NCBI GenBank assembly: GCA_945876095.1
Contig: CAMCMP010000034.1
Coordinates: 1 to 32,136 of the forward strand
Reading direction: 5' to 3'
Length of the DNA stretch: 32,136 nt
Source of the DNA: Chitinophaga pinensis
Lineage (GTDB): Bacteria > Bacteroidota > Bacteroidia > Chitinophagales > Chitinophagaceae
Positions 10,104-18,443 of the stretch are shown here, piece by piece. The notes below the pieces were generated by a model. The model saw only the letters and a list, made by a program, of their open reading frames with translations. It was not told the DNA's origin and searched no databases. Position numbers and translations under genes: made by a program. How positions within the stretch are numbered: the first letter of the stretch is position 1; every line of letters begins with the position of its first letter.

Positions 10104-10367
10104 ATGTTAAGACATAAAATACAAAAAGGTTTAACAGGGGCTTTAGGACTAAGAGATCAAGTCCTAGGAAACAAAAAATTGCCATCACCTTCTCAGGTAA
10201 CCAAACCGCACCAAGATCAAATAAAATCTCCTGCATCATTGCCTTCACCTGCTCAGGCAACTAAACCAACCGAAGCACCAATAAAATCTCCTGCAGCATT
10301 ACCAGCTGCAACACCAATGGTTGAAGCAGTTCCTAAAGAAAAAAAAGTAAATAAAAAAACATGGTAA
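10104..10367 (+). CDS. Small Pro/Ala/Lys repeat protein, unknown function
   Basis: This 87-residue basic protein of unrecognised family starts with a Lys-rich amphipathic stretch (LRHKIQKG...LRDQVLGNKK). It then has a low-complexity segment of 20-residue imperfect tandem repeats of the form LPSPxQxTKPxxxxIKSPAx, visible twice with a third partial copy, and ends KKEKKVNKKTW. The repeat is also clear in the DNA as a 60-bp period (ttgcc at 10179 and 10239). There is no signal peptide and no transmembrane segment. A TATATTTG box 33 nt upstream of the ATG supports real expression. The composition is compatible with an intrinsically disordered nucleic-acid or envelope-associated protein, but no function can be assigned. 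Confidence 0.6.
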   Translation: MLRHKIQKGLTGALGLRDQVLGNKKLPSPSQVTKPHQDQIKSPASLPSPAQATKPTEAPIKSPAALPAATPMVEAVPKEKKVNKKTW

Positions 10368-10594
10368 CTATCGGCTGTGATAAATTAAATGATCTTGTAA
10401 ATCATTTATTTTTAAGTAGATCAGATACGAATTAAAACCAATAGCTAGCTTACTGAAAAGCAAATCCTCTTTTCAATTTTTACAGATTTTATTATCTCGC
10501 CAATACTTTTCGGACGATCTTTTCTATAATAATTCACCAATTTAGCTGAGCAATCCGTTTTTTTTTAGAAAAGGAAAATGAAAAATAGTAGGCA

Positions 10595-10626
10595 TAAAAA
10601 AGCGAGCCTTTTTTTGAGGCTCGCTT
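10595..10626 (-). terminator. Rho-independent terminator of the gene at 10642-10944
   Basis: A 9-bp stem AAGCGAGCC/GGCTCGCTT (10600-10608 with 10618-10626) is followed on the minus strand by at least five T (10595-10599). It lies 15 nt after the stop. Confidence 0.85.
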
Positions 10627-10641
10627 CAATAAGCTGTTGTT

Positions 10642-10944
10642 TTAATTAATTACAGTATCAATTACTAATACATCATTAGTGATAGTACCAGTAATGGTTA
10701 CTTTAGTACCGACAAACTTCTCTACTTTTTCAGCGTTGCTGATAGCATATACTTTGTCACCCACTACAAATACTGGCTTAGCGCCATCCTTTACACATTT
10801 CATTGCACAAGCTGCATGTTTTGGATCATTGCCTTTTACTCCGCAATTCTCATCACCTATAAATCCAGTCCATTTGCCTTTATCTAGTGCATTTACAGCG
10901 GTAAAACATACCACCATTACTAATAACATTAAGTACTTTTTCAT
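10642..10944 (-). CDS. Small exported Cys-containing protein, unknown function
   Basis: This 100-residue protein has a clear signal peptide (MKKYLMLLVMVVCF, cleavage near residue 19-20). The mature part begins KGKWTGFIGDENCG and contains three further motif elements: KHAACAMKC, VKDGAKPVFVVGDKVYAI and a C-terminal beta-rich GTKVTITGTI segment. Four Cys/His-rich positions (ENCG, KHAAC, AMKC) could bind a metal or form disulfides. The pattern matches small exported proteins common in Chitinophagaceae and Acidobacteria (DUF5818-like is my best guess, from memory). It is monocistronic and ended by an excellent terminator at 10595-10626. Function unknown. Confidence 0.8.
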   Translation of the reverse strand: MKKYLMLLVMVVCFTAVNALDKGKWTGFIGDENCGVKGNDPKHAACAMKCVKDGAKPVFVVGDKVYAISNAEKVEKFVGTKVTITGTITNDVLVIDTVIN

Positions 10945-11081
10945 ATATCAATTTTTTAGTTTAAACAAATCTAATATTTTTTTTTGATAATTTCATGGAA
11001 GTCAAAAATTTATAAGATTAGGCTCAATTTCCCCTAAAAGACCTACTCATGCTATTTATTGTACGCTTTTTATTTCAATTT

Positions 11082-12248
11082 TTAGAAATGCATCGCTTCA
11101 AAAGCCTGGGCAAATAGCCAATGTCCAAAGTCGTTCGGGTGGTTAATATTATTTCCTAGTAAAGAGGACTGATCTTTTCTTTTAAACACTTTCATCCATG
11201 TGCTATACACATCCACATAGGCACAATTAGCCTCTAATGCCGCTTGTTTGGTTGCGGCTGCATATAATTCCATCGAGTGACTTCCATAATGCCAATCATT
11301 ATTTGGTGGAAAGGCAGAGTATAGAATGACTTCTGCATTTTTTCTTTCTTTGATCATCTCCACCAATTTTACAAGGTTCTTTTTAAATTGCTCAGGACTG
11401 TTACCTCCCTTATTATGATCGTTCATTCCCCATCCTACTAATACTAGATCAGGAGATGTTTTTCCAATATAAGTATCCCACCATTCTATGCCTTGTTTAG
11501 AAGAATAGCCAGGTATTGAAACATCATCAATTTTGAAATTTGCTTGGGGGAAAATGCTTTTCAAATAGTTTCCATAAATAAATTGAAACCTATATTCTGT
11601 AGAAGAAGCTTCACCACCTGCAGTAATACTATTACCATAAGAAACAATGGAGAGCGCTTGACCGCTTTCTAATTTTTTTCGTAAATTAACTAGATACTTA
11701 CTTTGATCATTCGGCTTTGCAAGTCTTTCGCCATTTTTTGTTACGTAGTCTACCCAAATGAAATAAGGATGGTTAGAGAAGTCAGTAAATTTTGTATGAT
11801 CAAAGTCTTTCTTTTCATACAAAATATACTTAGAATAATCAGGAATACTTGAGTTGATTGTTCTTTGAATTTCTCCTTTCTCATAATCAACAATATAATC
11901 AACACCTTCAATATAAATTTTACTATTGGCATGATGACGTTGATAGGTGCTTCTGACAATTACACTTTTTTTCACTAATGAATCAAAGCATAGCCTTCCA
12001 GGTTTAGTAGCAGCCAAAACAAGACTTTCCCCTTGAATATCCATGGTTATTCCCTTGGCAGAAGTAACGTTATTATTTTCTTGATAGGAATTATAAACCG
12101 TACTTATTTTATTTTCATTTGGTTTAGGTTGCCCCAATGCTGTATTAGCAATTGACCACATGATTAAATAGCAGCTAGCGATTTTAAAAATATTTTTTAT
12201 AGGTTGTAGCTTTTCAAAAGCAGGTAATAAAATTTTTATTTCCCTCAT
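11082..12248 (-). CDS. SGNH/GDSL-type hydrolase with N-terminal beta domain
   Basis: This 388-residue protein has a hydrophobic segment at about 22-38 that serves as signal or anchor (ending TALGQ). An all-beta domain follows (about 45-170). The SGNH esterase domain starts near residue 195. Block I is SYGNSITAGGE with nucleophile S207, where the usual GDS is GNS. Block III is GWGMND with N276, and block V is NHPNDFGHW with D373 and H376. This makes it a plausible active carbohydrate or lipid esterase of the periplasm. It starts 4 nt after the stop of the RlpA-like gene, so the two are almost certainly cotranscribed. No terminator was found downstream. The alternative start is uncertain because the N-terminus is longer than a usual signal peptide. 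Confidence 0.85.
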   Translation of the reverse strand: MREIKILLPAFEKLQPIKNIFKIASCYLIMWSIANTALGQPKPNENKISTVYNSYQENNNVTSAKGITMDIQGESLVLAATKPGRLCFDSLVKKSVIVRSTYQRHHANSKIYIEGVDYIVDYEKGEIQRTINSSIPDYSKYILYEKKDFDHTKFTDFSNHPYFIWVDYVTKNGERLAKPNDQSKYLVNLRKKLESGQALSIVSYGNSITAGGEASSTEYRFQFIYGNYLKSIFPQANFKIDDVSIPGYSSKQGIEWWDTYIGKTSPDLVLVGWGMNDHNKGGNSPEQFKKNLVKLVEMIKERKNAEVILYSAFPPNNDWHYGSHSMELYAAATKQAALEANCAYVDVYSTWMKVFKRKDQSSLLGNNINHPNDFGHWLFAQAFEAMHF

Positions 12249-12252
12249 GATT

Positions 12253-12606
12253 TTATTTTTTCTTATACCTAATTTTTACTTTAGAAATACCTGCCCCAAT
12301 CATACCTATTTCTTTGGCTGCCGCTTTCGTTAAATCTATGATTCTCCCTTTTACATAAGGCCCTCTATCATTAATACGTACTACTACTGTTTTATTATTG
12401 GCGAGGTTGGTAACTTTTACTTTTGTTCCAAAAGGAAGTGTTTTGTGTGCAGCGGTAATTTTATTTTGTCTGTATATTTCACCATTCGCTGTAGTGCGGC
12501 CTTCATAAAAATCAGCATAATAGGACGCAATTCCTTTTCGTGTTGTATAACCACAACTACTTAGTAAAAGTAAAATCAGCAATGATAAAATTATATTTTT
12601 AGACAT
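12253..12606 (-). CDS. RlpA-like double-psi beta-barrel lipoprotein
   Basis: This 117-residue lipoprotein has a signal with lipobox LSSC (C18). The rest is a single double-psi beta-barrel: [47 protein letters not shown] and [16 protein letters not shown]. These are the classical RlpA/septal lytic-transglycosylase signatures, including the DRGP loop and the RIIDLT strand. There is no SPOR domain, so it is shorter than E. coli RlpA, as usual in Bacteroidota. It probably sits in the outer membrane and acts on peptidoglycan. It is the first gene of a two-gene operon with the SGNH hydrolase. Confidence 0.92.
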   Translation of the reverse strand: MSKNIILSLLILLLLSSCGYTTRKGIASYYADFYEGRTTANGEIYRQNKITAAHKTLPFGTKVKVTNLANNKTVVVRINDRGPYVKGRIIDLTKAAAKEIGMIGAGISKVKIRYKKK

Positions 12607-12921
12607 ATAAATGTTTTAGTACTAAAATTTATATCATTAACTTTTTCGTTTTTGATACGGAAGAATTCATTTAAAAAAGGGTTTATAAAATAAAATATTA
12701 AGAGGGAAGTTAAATTTTGCTTGGTGCAAGATATTGTATAAAATCTTAATAATAATTATAGCTATCGAAGTGTACTTAAATACATTATAAAATAAATATA
12801 TACAATTCAGAAGTCCAGTAGGAAGGTTCAATAGTTATAAAATATTTATTTACATGTGGGATCTGCTCAACTTATCTTTGGCTTCAAGCGATTCAAATCA
12901 TTTACTTAATAGAATTTATTT
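12607..12921. other. Intergenic region between divergent RlpA and Gfo/Idh/MocA genes
   Basis: About 315 bp of AT-rich DNA with no supported gene. The TATCTTTG box at 12873 is the only promoter-like signal found. Confidence 0.5.
12873..12880 (+). promoter_or_regulatory. Candidate -7 box of the Gfo/Idh/MocA gene at 12922
   Basis: TATCTTTG matches TAnnTTTG, about 41 nt before the ATG, leaving a leader of about 35 nt. The -33 region reads only weakly like TTTG. Confidence 0.4.
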
Positions 12922-13905
12922 ATGTTAGCACCAGAAAAAATAGTTTGGGGAATCATTGGATGTGGAGATGTAACCGAGTTGAAAAGTGGACCTGCTTTTA
13001 ATAAAGTAACCAATTCTGAATTGCATGCAGTGATGAGAAGGGATAAGGTATTGTTGGCAGATTATGCTAAAAGGCATGCAGTGCCTCATCAATATACTGA
13101 TGTGGATGAGTTGATTGCAGACCCTGCTATCAATGCAATTTATATTGCTACGCCGCCAAAGTTTCATGAGCCTTTTGCCATCAAAGCGATGGCGGCAGGT
13201 AAACCGGTCTATGTAGAAAAGCCAGTAACGCGCGATGTTGCAGAAGCAAAAAGAATGCAATCATTTTCAGATCAAACCGGGATAAAGATGGTGGTTGCTC
13301 ATTATCGCAGAGCATTGCCTATGTTTATTGAAATAAAGAGAATAATTGAAACGGGGGTATTAGGAAAAATAAATTTGGTTACGCTTCAATATTTTGAACC
13401 GGCAATTGAAGCTTCCAATCTTACGCCCAAAGATCTCTGGCGAATAGATCCATCTTTGGCGGGGGCAGGATTGTTTTATGATATTGCTCCACATCAAATA
13501 GATATCATGATCAATATATTTGGAAAGCCAATTAAATATGGAGGCAATTTTTTAACTCAGTTAAAAACCAGTCCAGTAGAAGATACCGTTAATGGCTGGA
13601 TTCATTTTGATCAAGATATTTTATTTACTGGAACCTGGGGTTTTTCTATGCCGGAGGCTATGAAAAGAGATCATTGCGAAATTATTGGCGATAAAGGAAC
13701 CTTGACATTTAACTTTTTTGGAACAGAAGGCTTTTTAAAAATGTCCAATGGGGATAGTCAGAAATTTATTCAGCCCAAACATATTCAGCAACCAATGATT
13801 GAAAAAGTGGTTCAATATTTTTTAGGAAAAACAACCAATCCTTCTCCAATTGAAGAGGCGATATTGAGTATGGAAGTGATGGAAAACTTTGTTTATGAAA
13901 AATAA
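12922..13905 (+). CDS. Gfo/Idh/MocA-family oxidoreductase, cytosolic
   Basis: This 327-residue protein has no signal peptide, so unlike the other two Gfo/Idh/MocA proteins of this window it should be cytoplasmic. The Rossmann motif is GIIGCGDV at 10-17, followed by IYIATPPKFHE at 74-84 and EKPVTRDVAEA with EKP at 99-101. The probable catalytic residues are H191 and D194 in FYDIAPHQID. It is normal for the compact dehydrogenase branch of the family. The substrate is unknown; a cytosolic 3-keto-sugar reductase is possible given the neighbourhood, but this is inference. It is followed after 87 nt by a glycoside-hydrolase-like gene, probably cotranscribed. A TATCTTTG box lies about 42 nt upstream of the ATG. 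Confidence 0.9.
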   Translation: MLAPEKIVWGIIGCGDVTELKSGPAFNKVTNSELHAVMRRDKVLLADYAKRHAVPHQYTDVDELIADPAINAIYIATPPKFHEPFAIKAMAAGKPVYVEKPVTRDVAEAKRMQSFSDQTGIKMVVAHYRRALPMFIEIKRIIETGVLGKINLVTLQYFEPAIEASNLTPKDLWRIDPSLAGAGLFYDIAPHQIDIMINIFGKPIKYGGNFLTQLKTSPVEDTVNGWIHFDQDILFTGTWGFSMPEAMKRDHCEIIGDKGTLTFNFFGTEGFLKMSNGDSQKFIQPKHIQQPMIEKVVQYFLGKTTNPSPIEEAILSMEVMENFVYEK

Positions 13906-13992
13906 GTTTTTTGGATAGCTCATTTTTTGTTGGAGCTTTCAAAATGACTATCTTCAAAATTACTTTTGCTTTAACCTATAAAATTCAATCAA

Positions 13993-15222
13993 ATGAATCT
14001 GAAAAATAATCTACTATTTAGTGCACTGCTATTGGTTTGTATGCAAGGTATAAAGGCCCAGGAAAGAGTAAGCACTAAAGGTCAAATTCCAATTCTTGCT
14101 TGGTATAGTATTCCAGCTAGTGAAACAACGGTTGCTCGTTATCAAGAGATGAAGGATGCGGGAATTACCTTACAGTTTACAGGTTTTCCAGATATTGAAG
14201 CCATGCAAAAAGCGTTGGATGTAGCAGAAAAAGTGGGCATGAAGATGGTTGTTTCTTGTCCTGAATTAAAAACAGATCCTGAAAAAACTGCGCGCCGCTT
14301 TATGAATCATCCTGCAGTAGTAGGCTATCATCTGATTGATGAACCCTCTATGGCTGCTTATCCGGAGTTGGGAAATTGGGCAAAACGAATTCAATCCGTT
14401 GACAAGAATCATTTTTGTTATGTGAACTTATTTCCAATTTTTGCAGATTCTTCCATTATGGGTACCAAAAGTTATCGCCAATATGTAAGTGAATGTGCTA
14501 AACAAATACCCTTACAATTTCTTTCTTTCGACTATTACCCGGTTCTTAAAGAAAAGCTTTCTGATAGATGGTTTGAAAATCTAGAAGTATTCTCTGAAGA
14601 GGCAAAAAAAGCCGGTAAACCATTTTGGGCTTTTGCATTGACTACCAACTATGATGAAGGGCATATTACCCCGCAAACATTGGCTGCTATGCGTTTGCAG
14701 GTGTATGCCAATTTAGCTTATGGTGCACAGGGAATACAGTATTTTACTTATTGGTCAGCAACTTCTCTCGCTAGTGCATCAGTAGAAGATCAGCGAGGGG
14801 CCCCCATTAGTGCTGCGGGAAAAAGAACGGTTGTTTACGATAGGATAAAATTAATGAGCCAAGAAATTAAAAATCTTTCAGGACTCTTTCTTGGATCAAA
14901 AGTCGTGTGGGTGAGGCATACTGGCAAAGGAAGAATTCCTACTGGAACTATTCGACTTACTTCGCTACCAGATGCGGTTAAGGTATTAGAAACCAATGGT
15001 AAGCCAGCGATAGTAGCACTGCTGGAAAATGGTGATAATTATATTTTGGTAGTGATCAATAAAGATTTTCTGAACGGCATGGATCTGACTTTTTATGGAA
15101 ATGAGACGGTTAAAAAAGTACTGAAAGATGGAACGATTGTACCAGCCAGTGTGTATGAAAATTCGTTGGAGTTAGATCCAGGGGATGCAGCTATTTATAC
15201 ATTTCCAATTAACAAAAAATAG
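13993..15222 (+). CDS. Exported glycoside-hydrolase-like TIM-barrel protein
   Basis: This 409-residue protein has a signal peptide (hydrophobic 7-20, cleavage after KAQ at 23). The barrel resembles clan GH-A: strand-like VGYHLIDEPSM at 110-120 puts E117 at the acid/base position, followed by FLSFDYYPV at 177-184, PFWAFALTT at 210-218 and the YGAQGIQYFTYW segment at 243-254. The end of the strand where clan GH-A enzymes carry the nucleophile Glu reads WAFALTTN, with no Glu. A small C-terminal beta domain follows from about 300. It may therefore be an inactive or mechanistically different relative of the GH42/GH5-like proteins. It ends 30 nt before a rho-independent terminator, closing the two-gene unit with the upstream oxidoreductase. 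Confidence 0.75.
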   Translation: MNLKNNLLFSALLLVCMQGIKAQERVSTKGQIPILAWYSIPASETTVARYQEMKDAGITLQFTGFPDIEAMQKALDVAEKVGMKMVVSCPELKTDPEKTARRFMNHPAVVGYHLIDEPSMAAYPELGNWAKRIQSVDKNHFCYVNLFPIFADSSIMGTKSYRQYVSECAKQIPLQFLSFDYYPVLKEKLSDRWFENLEVFSEEAKKAGKPFWAFALTTNYDEGHITPQTLAAMRLQVYANLAYGAQGIQYFTYWSATSLASASVEDQRGAPISAAGKRTVVYDRIKLMSQEIKNLSGLFLGSKVVWVRHTGKGRIPTGTIRLTSLPDAVKVLETNGKPAIVALLENGDNYILVVINKDFLNGMDLTFYGNETVKKVLKDGTIVPASVYENSLELDPGDAAIYTFPINKK

Positions 15223-15251
15223 TGAAGCCTTATTGAATAGAATTTTGATTG

Positions 15252-15284
15252 AAAGGAAATGATAGGAATGTCATTTCCTTTTTT
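15252..15284 (+). terminator. Rho-independent terminator after the glycoside-hydrolase-like gene
   Basis: A 10-bp stem AAGGAAATGA / TCATTTCCTT (15253-15262 with 15271-15280) runs into a T run (15279-15284). It lies 30 nt after the stop at 15222. Confidence 0.8.
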
Positions 15285-15375
15285 ATTTGAACTGCAGAAT
15301 ATTGGAATTTAAAATTATAAAATATTCATTTTCAATAATTTAAATTTATTAGAACGGTGATTTTGTTTAAAATAA

Positions 15376-15399
15376 GGGGCCGGATAGAAATCCAGCCCC
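15376..15399. other. Short GC-rich hairpin, role unclear
   Basis: GGGGC, GGAT, loop AGAA, ATCC, GCCCC form a 9-bp interrupted stem between the terminator at 15284 and the gene at 15513. There is no T run, so it is not a clear terminator. It may be a leader structure. Confidence 0.3.
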
Positions 15400-15512
15400 G
15401 CTTTAAAATCCAATATCCTATGAAAAACCGAGTACAAGATAGTATTTAATTTAACATATTACAATTTATTTTAATTTAATTTAAAAATTTATATCATTCC
15501 TTATATTTGAGT

Positions 15513-15833
15513 ATGAAAAAAATCATTTTTTTATTATTCGCCAGCTTCTTAACGGCAACGGCTATCTGCCAAACAAAGATGCAAGTAGTAGAAGCCGCCT
15601 GCGGTCAATGTCAATTTGGACTGCCTGGTAAGAGTTGCGACTTAGCAGTTAGAATAAATGGCAAAGCCTATTTTGTAGATGGATCCAAAATCGATTCGCA
15701 TGGAGATGCTCATGCAAAAGATGGTTTTTGCAATGCCATTCGAAAAGCGGAAGTTTCTGGCGAAGTAGTAAAAAGCAGGTTTAAAGCAACCCATTTTGAA
15801 TTGTTGCCTGAAAAAGGGAATGCTAATAAATAA
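15513..15833 (+). CDS. Small exported Cys-rich protein (DUF6370-like)
   Basis: I take the ATG at 15513, not the in-frame TTG two codons upstream, giving 106 residues that start MKKIIFLLF. The signal peptide ends near ICQ. The mature part contains EAACGQCQFGLPGKSCDLAV, a CxxC plus a third Cys, then GKAYFVDG, SHGDAHAKDGFC and RKAEVSGEV. The Cys and His residues suggest metal binding or disulfides. I recall this pattern as DUF6370 but could not check. The TonB-dependent receptor starts 87 nt downstream in the same direction, with no terminator between them, so the two may form an operon. Function unknown. Confidence 0.8.
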   Translation: MKKIIFLLFASFLTATAICQTKMQVVEAACGQCQFGLPGKSCDLAVRINGKAYFVDGSKIDSHGDAHAKDGFCNAIRKAEVSGEVVKSRFKATHFELLPEKGNANK

Positions 15834-15920
15834 TAGGTCTAGAAATTATTACATCCCAAGATTTTATTTTAAGCTAGTAAAACTTGATAGATAAGATTAA
15901 AAAGCTTTTTTTTGCTTTTA

Positions 15921-18314
15921 ATGAAAATCTCTTTGAAGAAAATAGGCCTATTGATTGTTTTTCAATATTTATGTATCTCGGCAATTGGCCAAAATTCATT
16001 ATTGAAGGGACTTCTTGCAGATAGTATTTCTCATCAACCGATTCCTGCTGTAAATATTAGTATCCTGAATAAGGAGGGAGTAGTTCTTAAATCCTATTTA
16101 TCTAAAGCAGATGGATCATTTTCTATAAATGTTAATCGATCAACTGCATCTGCAATTGTTTTTACCAGCGTACAATATCTAAGCAAGAAAATTGATTTAT
16201 CCAATATTGAATCTAATATAAATGATTGGGGTCTTATTGTTTTGATAAGCAAACCTATTTCTCTTGAAGAAGTGGTAGTAAAAGGTAAGAGAGCTCCTGT
16301 ATCATTTAAAATGGATCGACAGGTTTTTAGGGCGGCTAGTTTTAGTAATGCGAGTAATGGTACAGCCGTAGATTTGGTTCGCAATCTTCCAAGTATTTCT
16401 GTTAATGGCCAGGGAGAAATTTTATTTCGAGGATCAAATAGTTTTTTGGTCTTGATTAATGGCAAGCCTACACAGGGCAGCCCTTCTTTTGTTTTAAGTC
16501 AGCTAGCGGCTAGTACCATTGAAAATATAGAAGTGATTACCAGCCCTTCGGCTGCATATGATGCAGATGGTAAAGGGGGCATCCTTAATATTATCACAAA
16601 ATCAGGAGTGGATAATGGCTGGATGCTCAAGGCGAATGTTATGGGTGGAGCACCTCCTATTAATGACTATGATAACCGCAGAAATCCCCAACGATATAGT
16701 ATGGATTTATCGTCGGCTTATAAAACGAATCAATGGGAAATTAGTGCAGGATTCAATTATTTGCGCAGTGATATTGCTGGTTTCCGAGAAGGAGATGTGT
16801 ATACAATAGTTGGAAATAAAAAAACTAGTTTTCCTTCTAATGGTGAAAGAAGTTTTAAGCGATATAATTACGGTGTTAAATTGGGTGTATCATTTTTAGC
16901 AGATAAAAAAAATACTTTTAGTGCTGGATTTTATTCGGGTATAAAATATCAAAGTAGGGTGGCGGATTTGGATTACCAAATTGCTACAGAAAATATTGTG
17001 ACAGGATCTAAATCCAACTTTAAATTTTTTAATGAAAATGATCAGCAAAAGAAAGGTGCCTTTACTTTATCAAATCTCGATTGGGCCCATTCCTTTAGCG
17101 ATAAGTCGAATATTTATTTTTCTGCTTTATATGAATATGCAGGTCTTTCAGGCTCTACCTCTAATAATAATATTTTATCTCGGGGTTCTAATGATACTCT
17201 GCAATACACCATTAATCCTTATACCAACCCACTCAATGCTTTTCGTTTAAAGACTGACTATTCACAAAAAATTGGAAATGGAAATTTGCAGTCTGGTTTA
17301 CAATATCGGTATGATACCCAAGAGGGCGACTTTCAATATCTTACCAAAATATTGGGGACAGGTTTATATTCAACGAACGTTGACTATTCGAGCAGGGTAA
17401 AACTTATCAATCATATTTCTGCAGCTTATGTTCAATACTCAGGGGTAACGAAGGCACTCAATTATAGTGGTGGATTGAGGGTAGAACATTCGGATCGTCA
17501 GTTATCTTTTTCTAACACCAATGAATTAAAAACACAAAGGCTCACGAATTTATTTCCTTCTCTTCAATTCAGACTGACTACCTTGAATAAGGGAGCCGTA
17601 AAACTAGGCTATAACCGAAGAGTTAGAAGAACGAATAATTTTGAATTAAATCCTTTACCAGAAAGAGAGCACAACGAAACATTGGAGCAAGGGGATCCTA
17701 ATTTATTGCCAGAGCTAATAGGCACCTATGAAATTGGATTTGAAAAAAATTATAATAAATCAAGCTGGTACGCAACCCTTTATTATCAATCCGTTCAAAA
17801 CCCCATTCAAAGAGTAAATAAAGTGTTTAATGATTCCATACTCAATCGAGTTTTTACCAATGCAGGAATGGCAAAGCAAATAGGGATCGAATCTAATTTT
17901 AATTGGCCTATCAACAAATGGTGGAGTAGTATGATAGGTGGAAATCTGTATCAATATTCGGTGACTGGAAAAATATTTAATGGTCAAATTGCAGTAAATA
18001 ATAGTAGCTGGGTATATAGCTTTACCAGTACTCAAAGTTTTTCACTTCCCAAAAATTGGTCAATGCAATTGAGTATTAATTATTTATCGGAAAAGGTTAC
18101 TGCGCAAGGAAAAGATAGTCGCTTTTTAACTCCTCATTTTACGGTAAAAAAAATAAGTGCTGATAAAAAATGGAGCTTTCAAATGCAGTGGCTAAATATC
18201 GATGCGGGATTAAAGCAATCCAACCGACAAAGAATAACAACTTATGGAAAGGATTTTTATACCACTACCAATTATATTTACGAACCCGATCAGTTCCAGT
18301 TTTCAATTGGCTAA
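15921..18314 (+). CDS. TonB-dependent receptor-like outer-membrane beta-barrel protein
   Basis: The start is taken at ATG 15921, giving 797 residues; an in-frame TTG at 15912 is less likely. After a signal peptide (ends AIGQ) there is a CarboxypepD_reg-like domain (about 25-105: GLLADSISHQPIPAVNISI). A plug domain follows (about 110-215: EEVVVKGKRAP, DLVRNLPSISVNGQGE, LINGKP, IENIEVITSPSAAYDADG). The remainder is a long beta-barrel rich in aromatic-alternating strands, of the outer-membrane beta-barrel family 3 type. It is not a SusC: it has neither the SusC-type plug motif nor a SusD neighbour. The protein ends FQFSIG rather than with a terminal aromatic. It probably imports a metal complex or small ligand, possibly linked to the preceding Cys-rich protein. 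Confidence 0.9.
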   Translation: MKISLKKIGLLIVFQYLCISAIGQNSLLKGLLADSISHQPIPAVNISILNKEGVVLKSYLSKADGSFSINVNRSTASAIVFTSVQYLSKKIDLSNIESNINDWGLIVLISKPISLEEVVVKGKRAPVSFKMDRQVFRAASFSNASNGTAVDLVRNLPSISVNGQGEILFRGSNSFLVLINGKPTQGSPSFVLSQLAASTIENIEVITSPSAAYDADGKGGILNIITKSGVDNGWMLKANVMGGAPPINDYDNRRNPQRYSMDLSSAYKTNQWEISAGFNYLRSDIAGFREGDVYTIVGNKKTSFPSNGERSFKRYNYGVKLGVSFLADKKNTFSAGFYSGIKYQSRVADLDYQIATENIVTGSKSNFKFFNENDQQKKGAFTLSNLDWAHSFSDKSNIYFSALYEYAGLSGSTSNNNILSRGSNDTLQYTINPYTNPLNAFRLKTDYSQKIGNGNLQSGLQYRYDTQEGDFQYLTKILGTGLYSTNVDYSSRVKLINHISAAYVQYSGVTKALNYSGGLRVEHSDRQLSFSNTNELKTQRLTNLFPSLQFRLTTLNKGAVKLGYNRRVRRTNNFELNPLPEREHNETLEQGDPNLLPELIGTYEIGFEKNYNKSSWYATLYYQSVQNPIQRVNKVFNDSILNRVFTNAGMAKQIGIESNFNWPINKWWSSMIGGNLYQYSVTGKIFNGQIAVNNSSWVYSFTSTQSFSLPKNWSMQLSINYLSEKVTAQGKDSRFLTPHFTVKKISADKKWSFQMQWLNIDAGLKQSNRQRITTYGKDFYTTTNYIYEPDQFQFSIG

Positions 18315-18443
18315 GCGTTATCAAAAAAGAATAGAAAAATTAGTTTACCAACCAGTGAAATGGCTGAAAAGGAATTTTAGTGTATCTTAAATATTGATAG
18401 TAATAATATTAAATAGATTCAGTTAATTTATAAATTTAAGCCA

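Noticed and set aside
15502..15509. TATATTTG promoter box just before the ATG at 15513
   Set aside because: It ends only 4 nt before the start codon, so transcription would begin at or inside the gene. It is more likely chance in AT-rich DNA.
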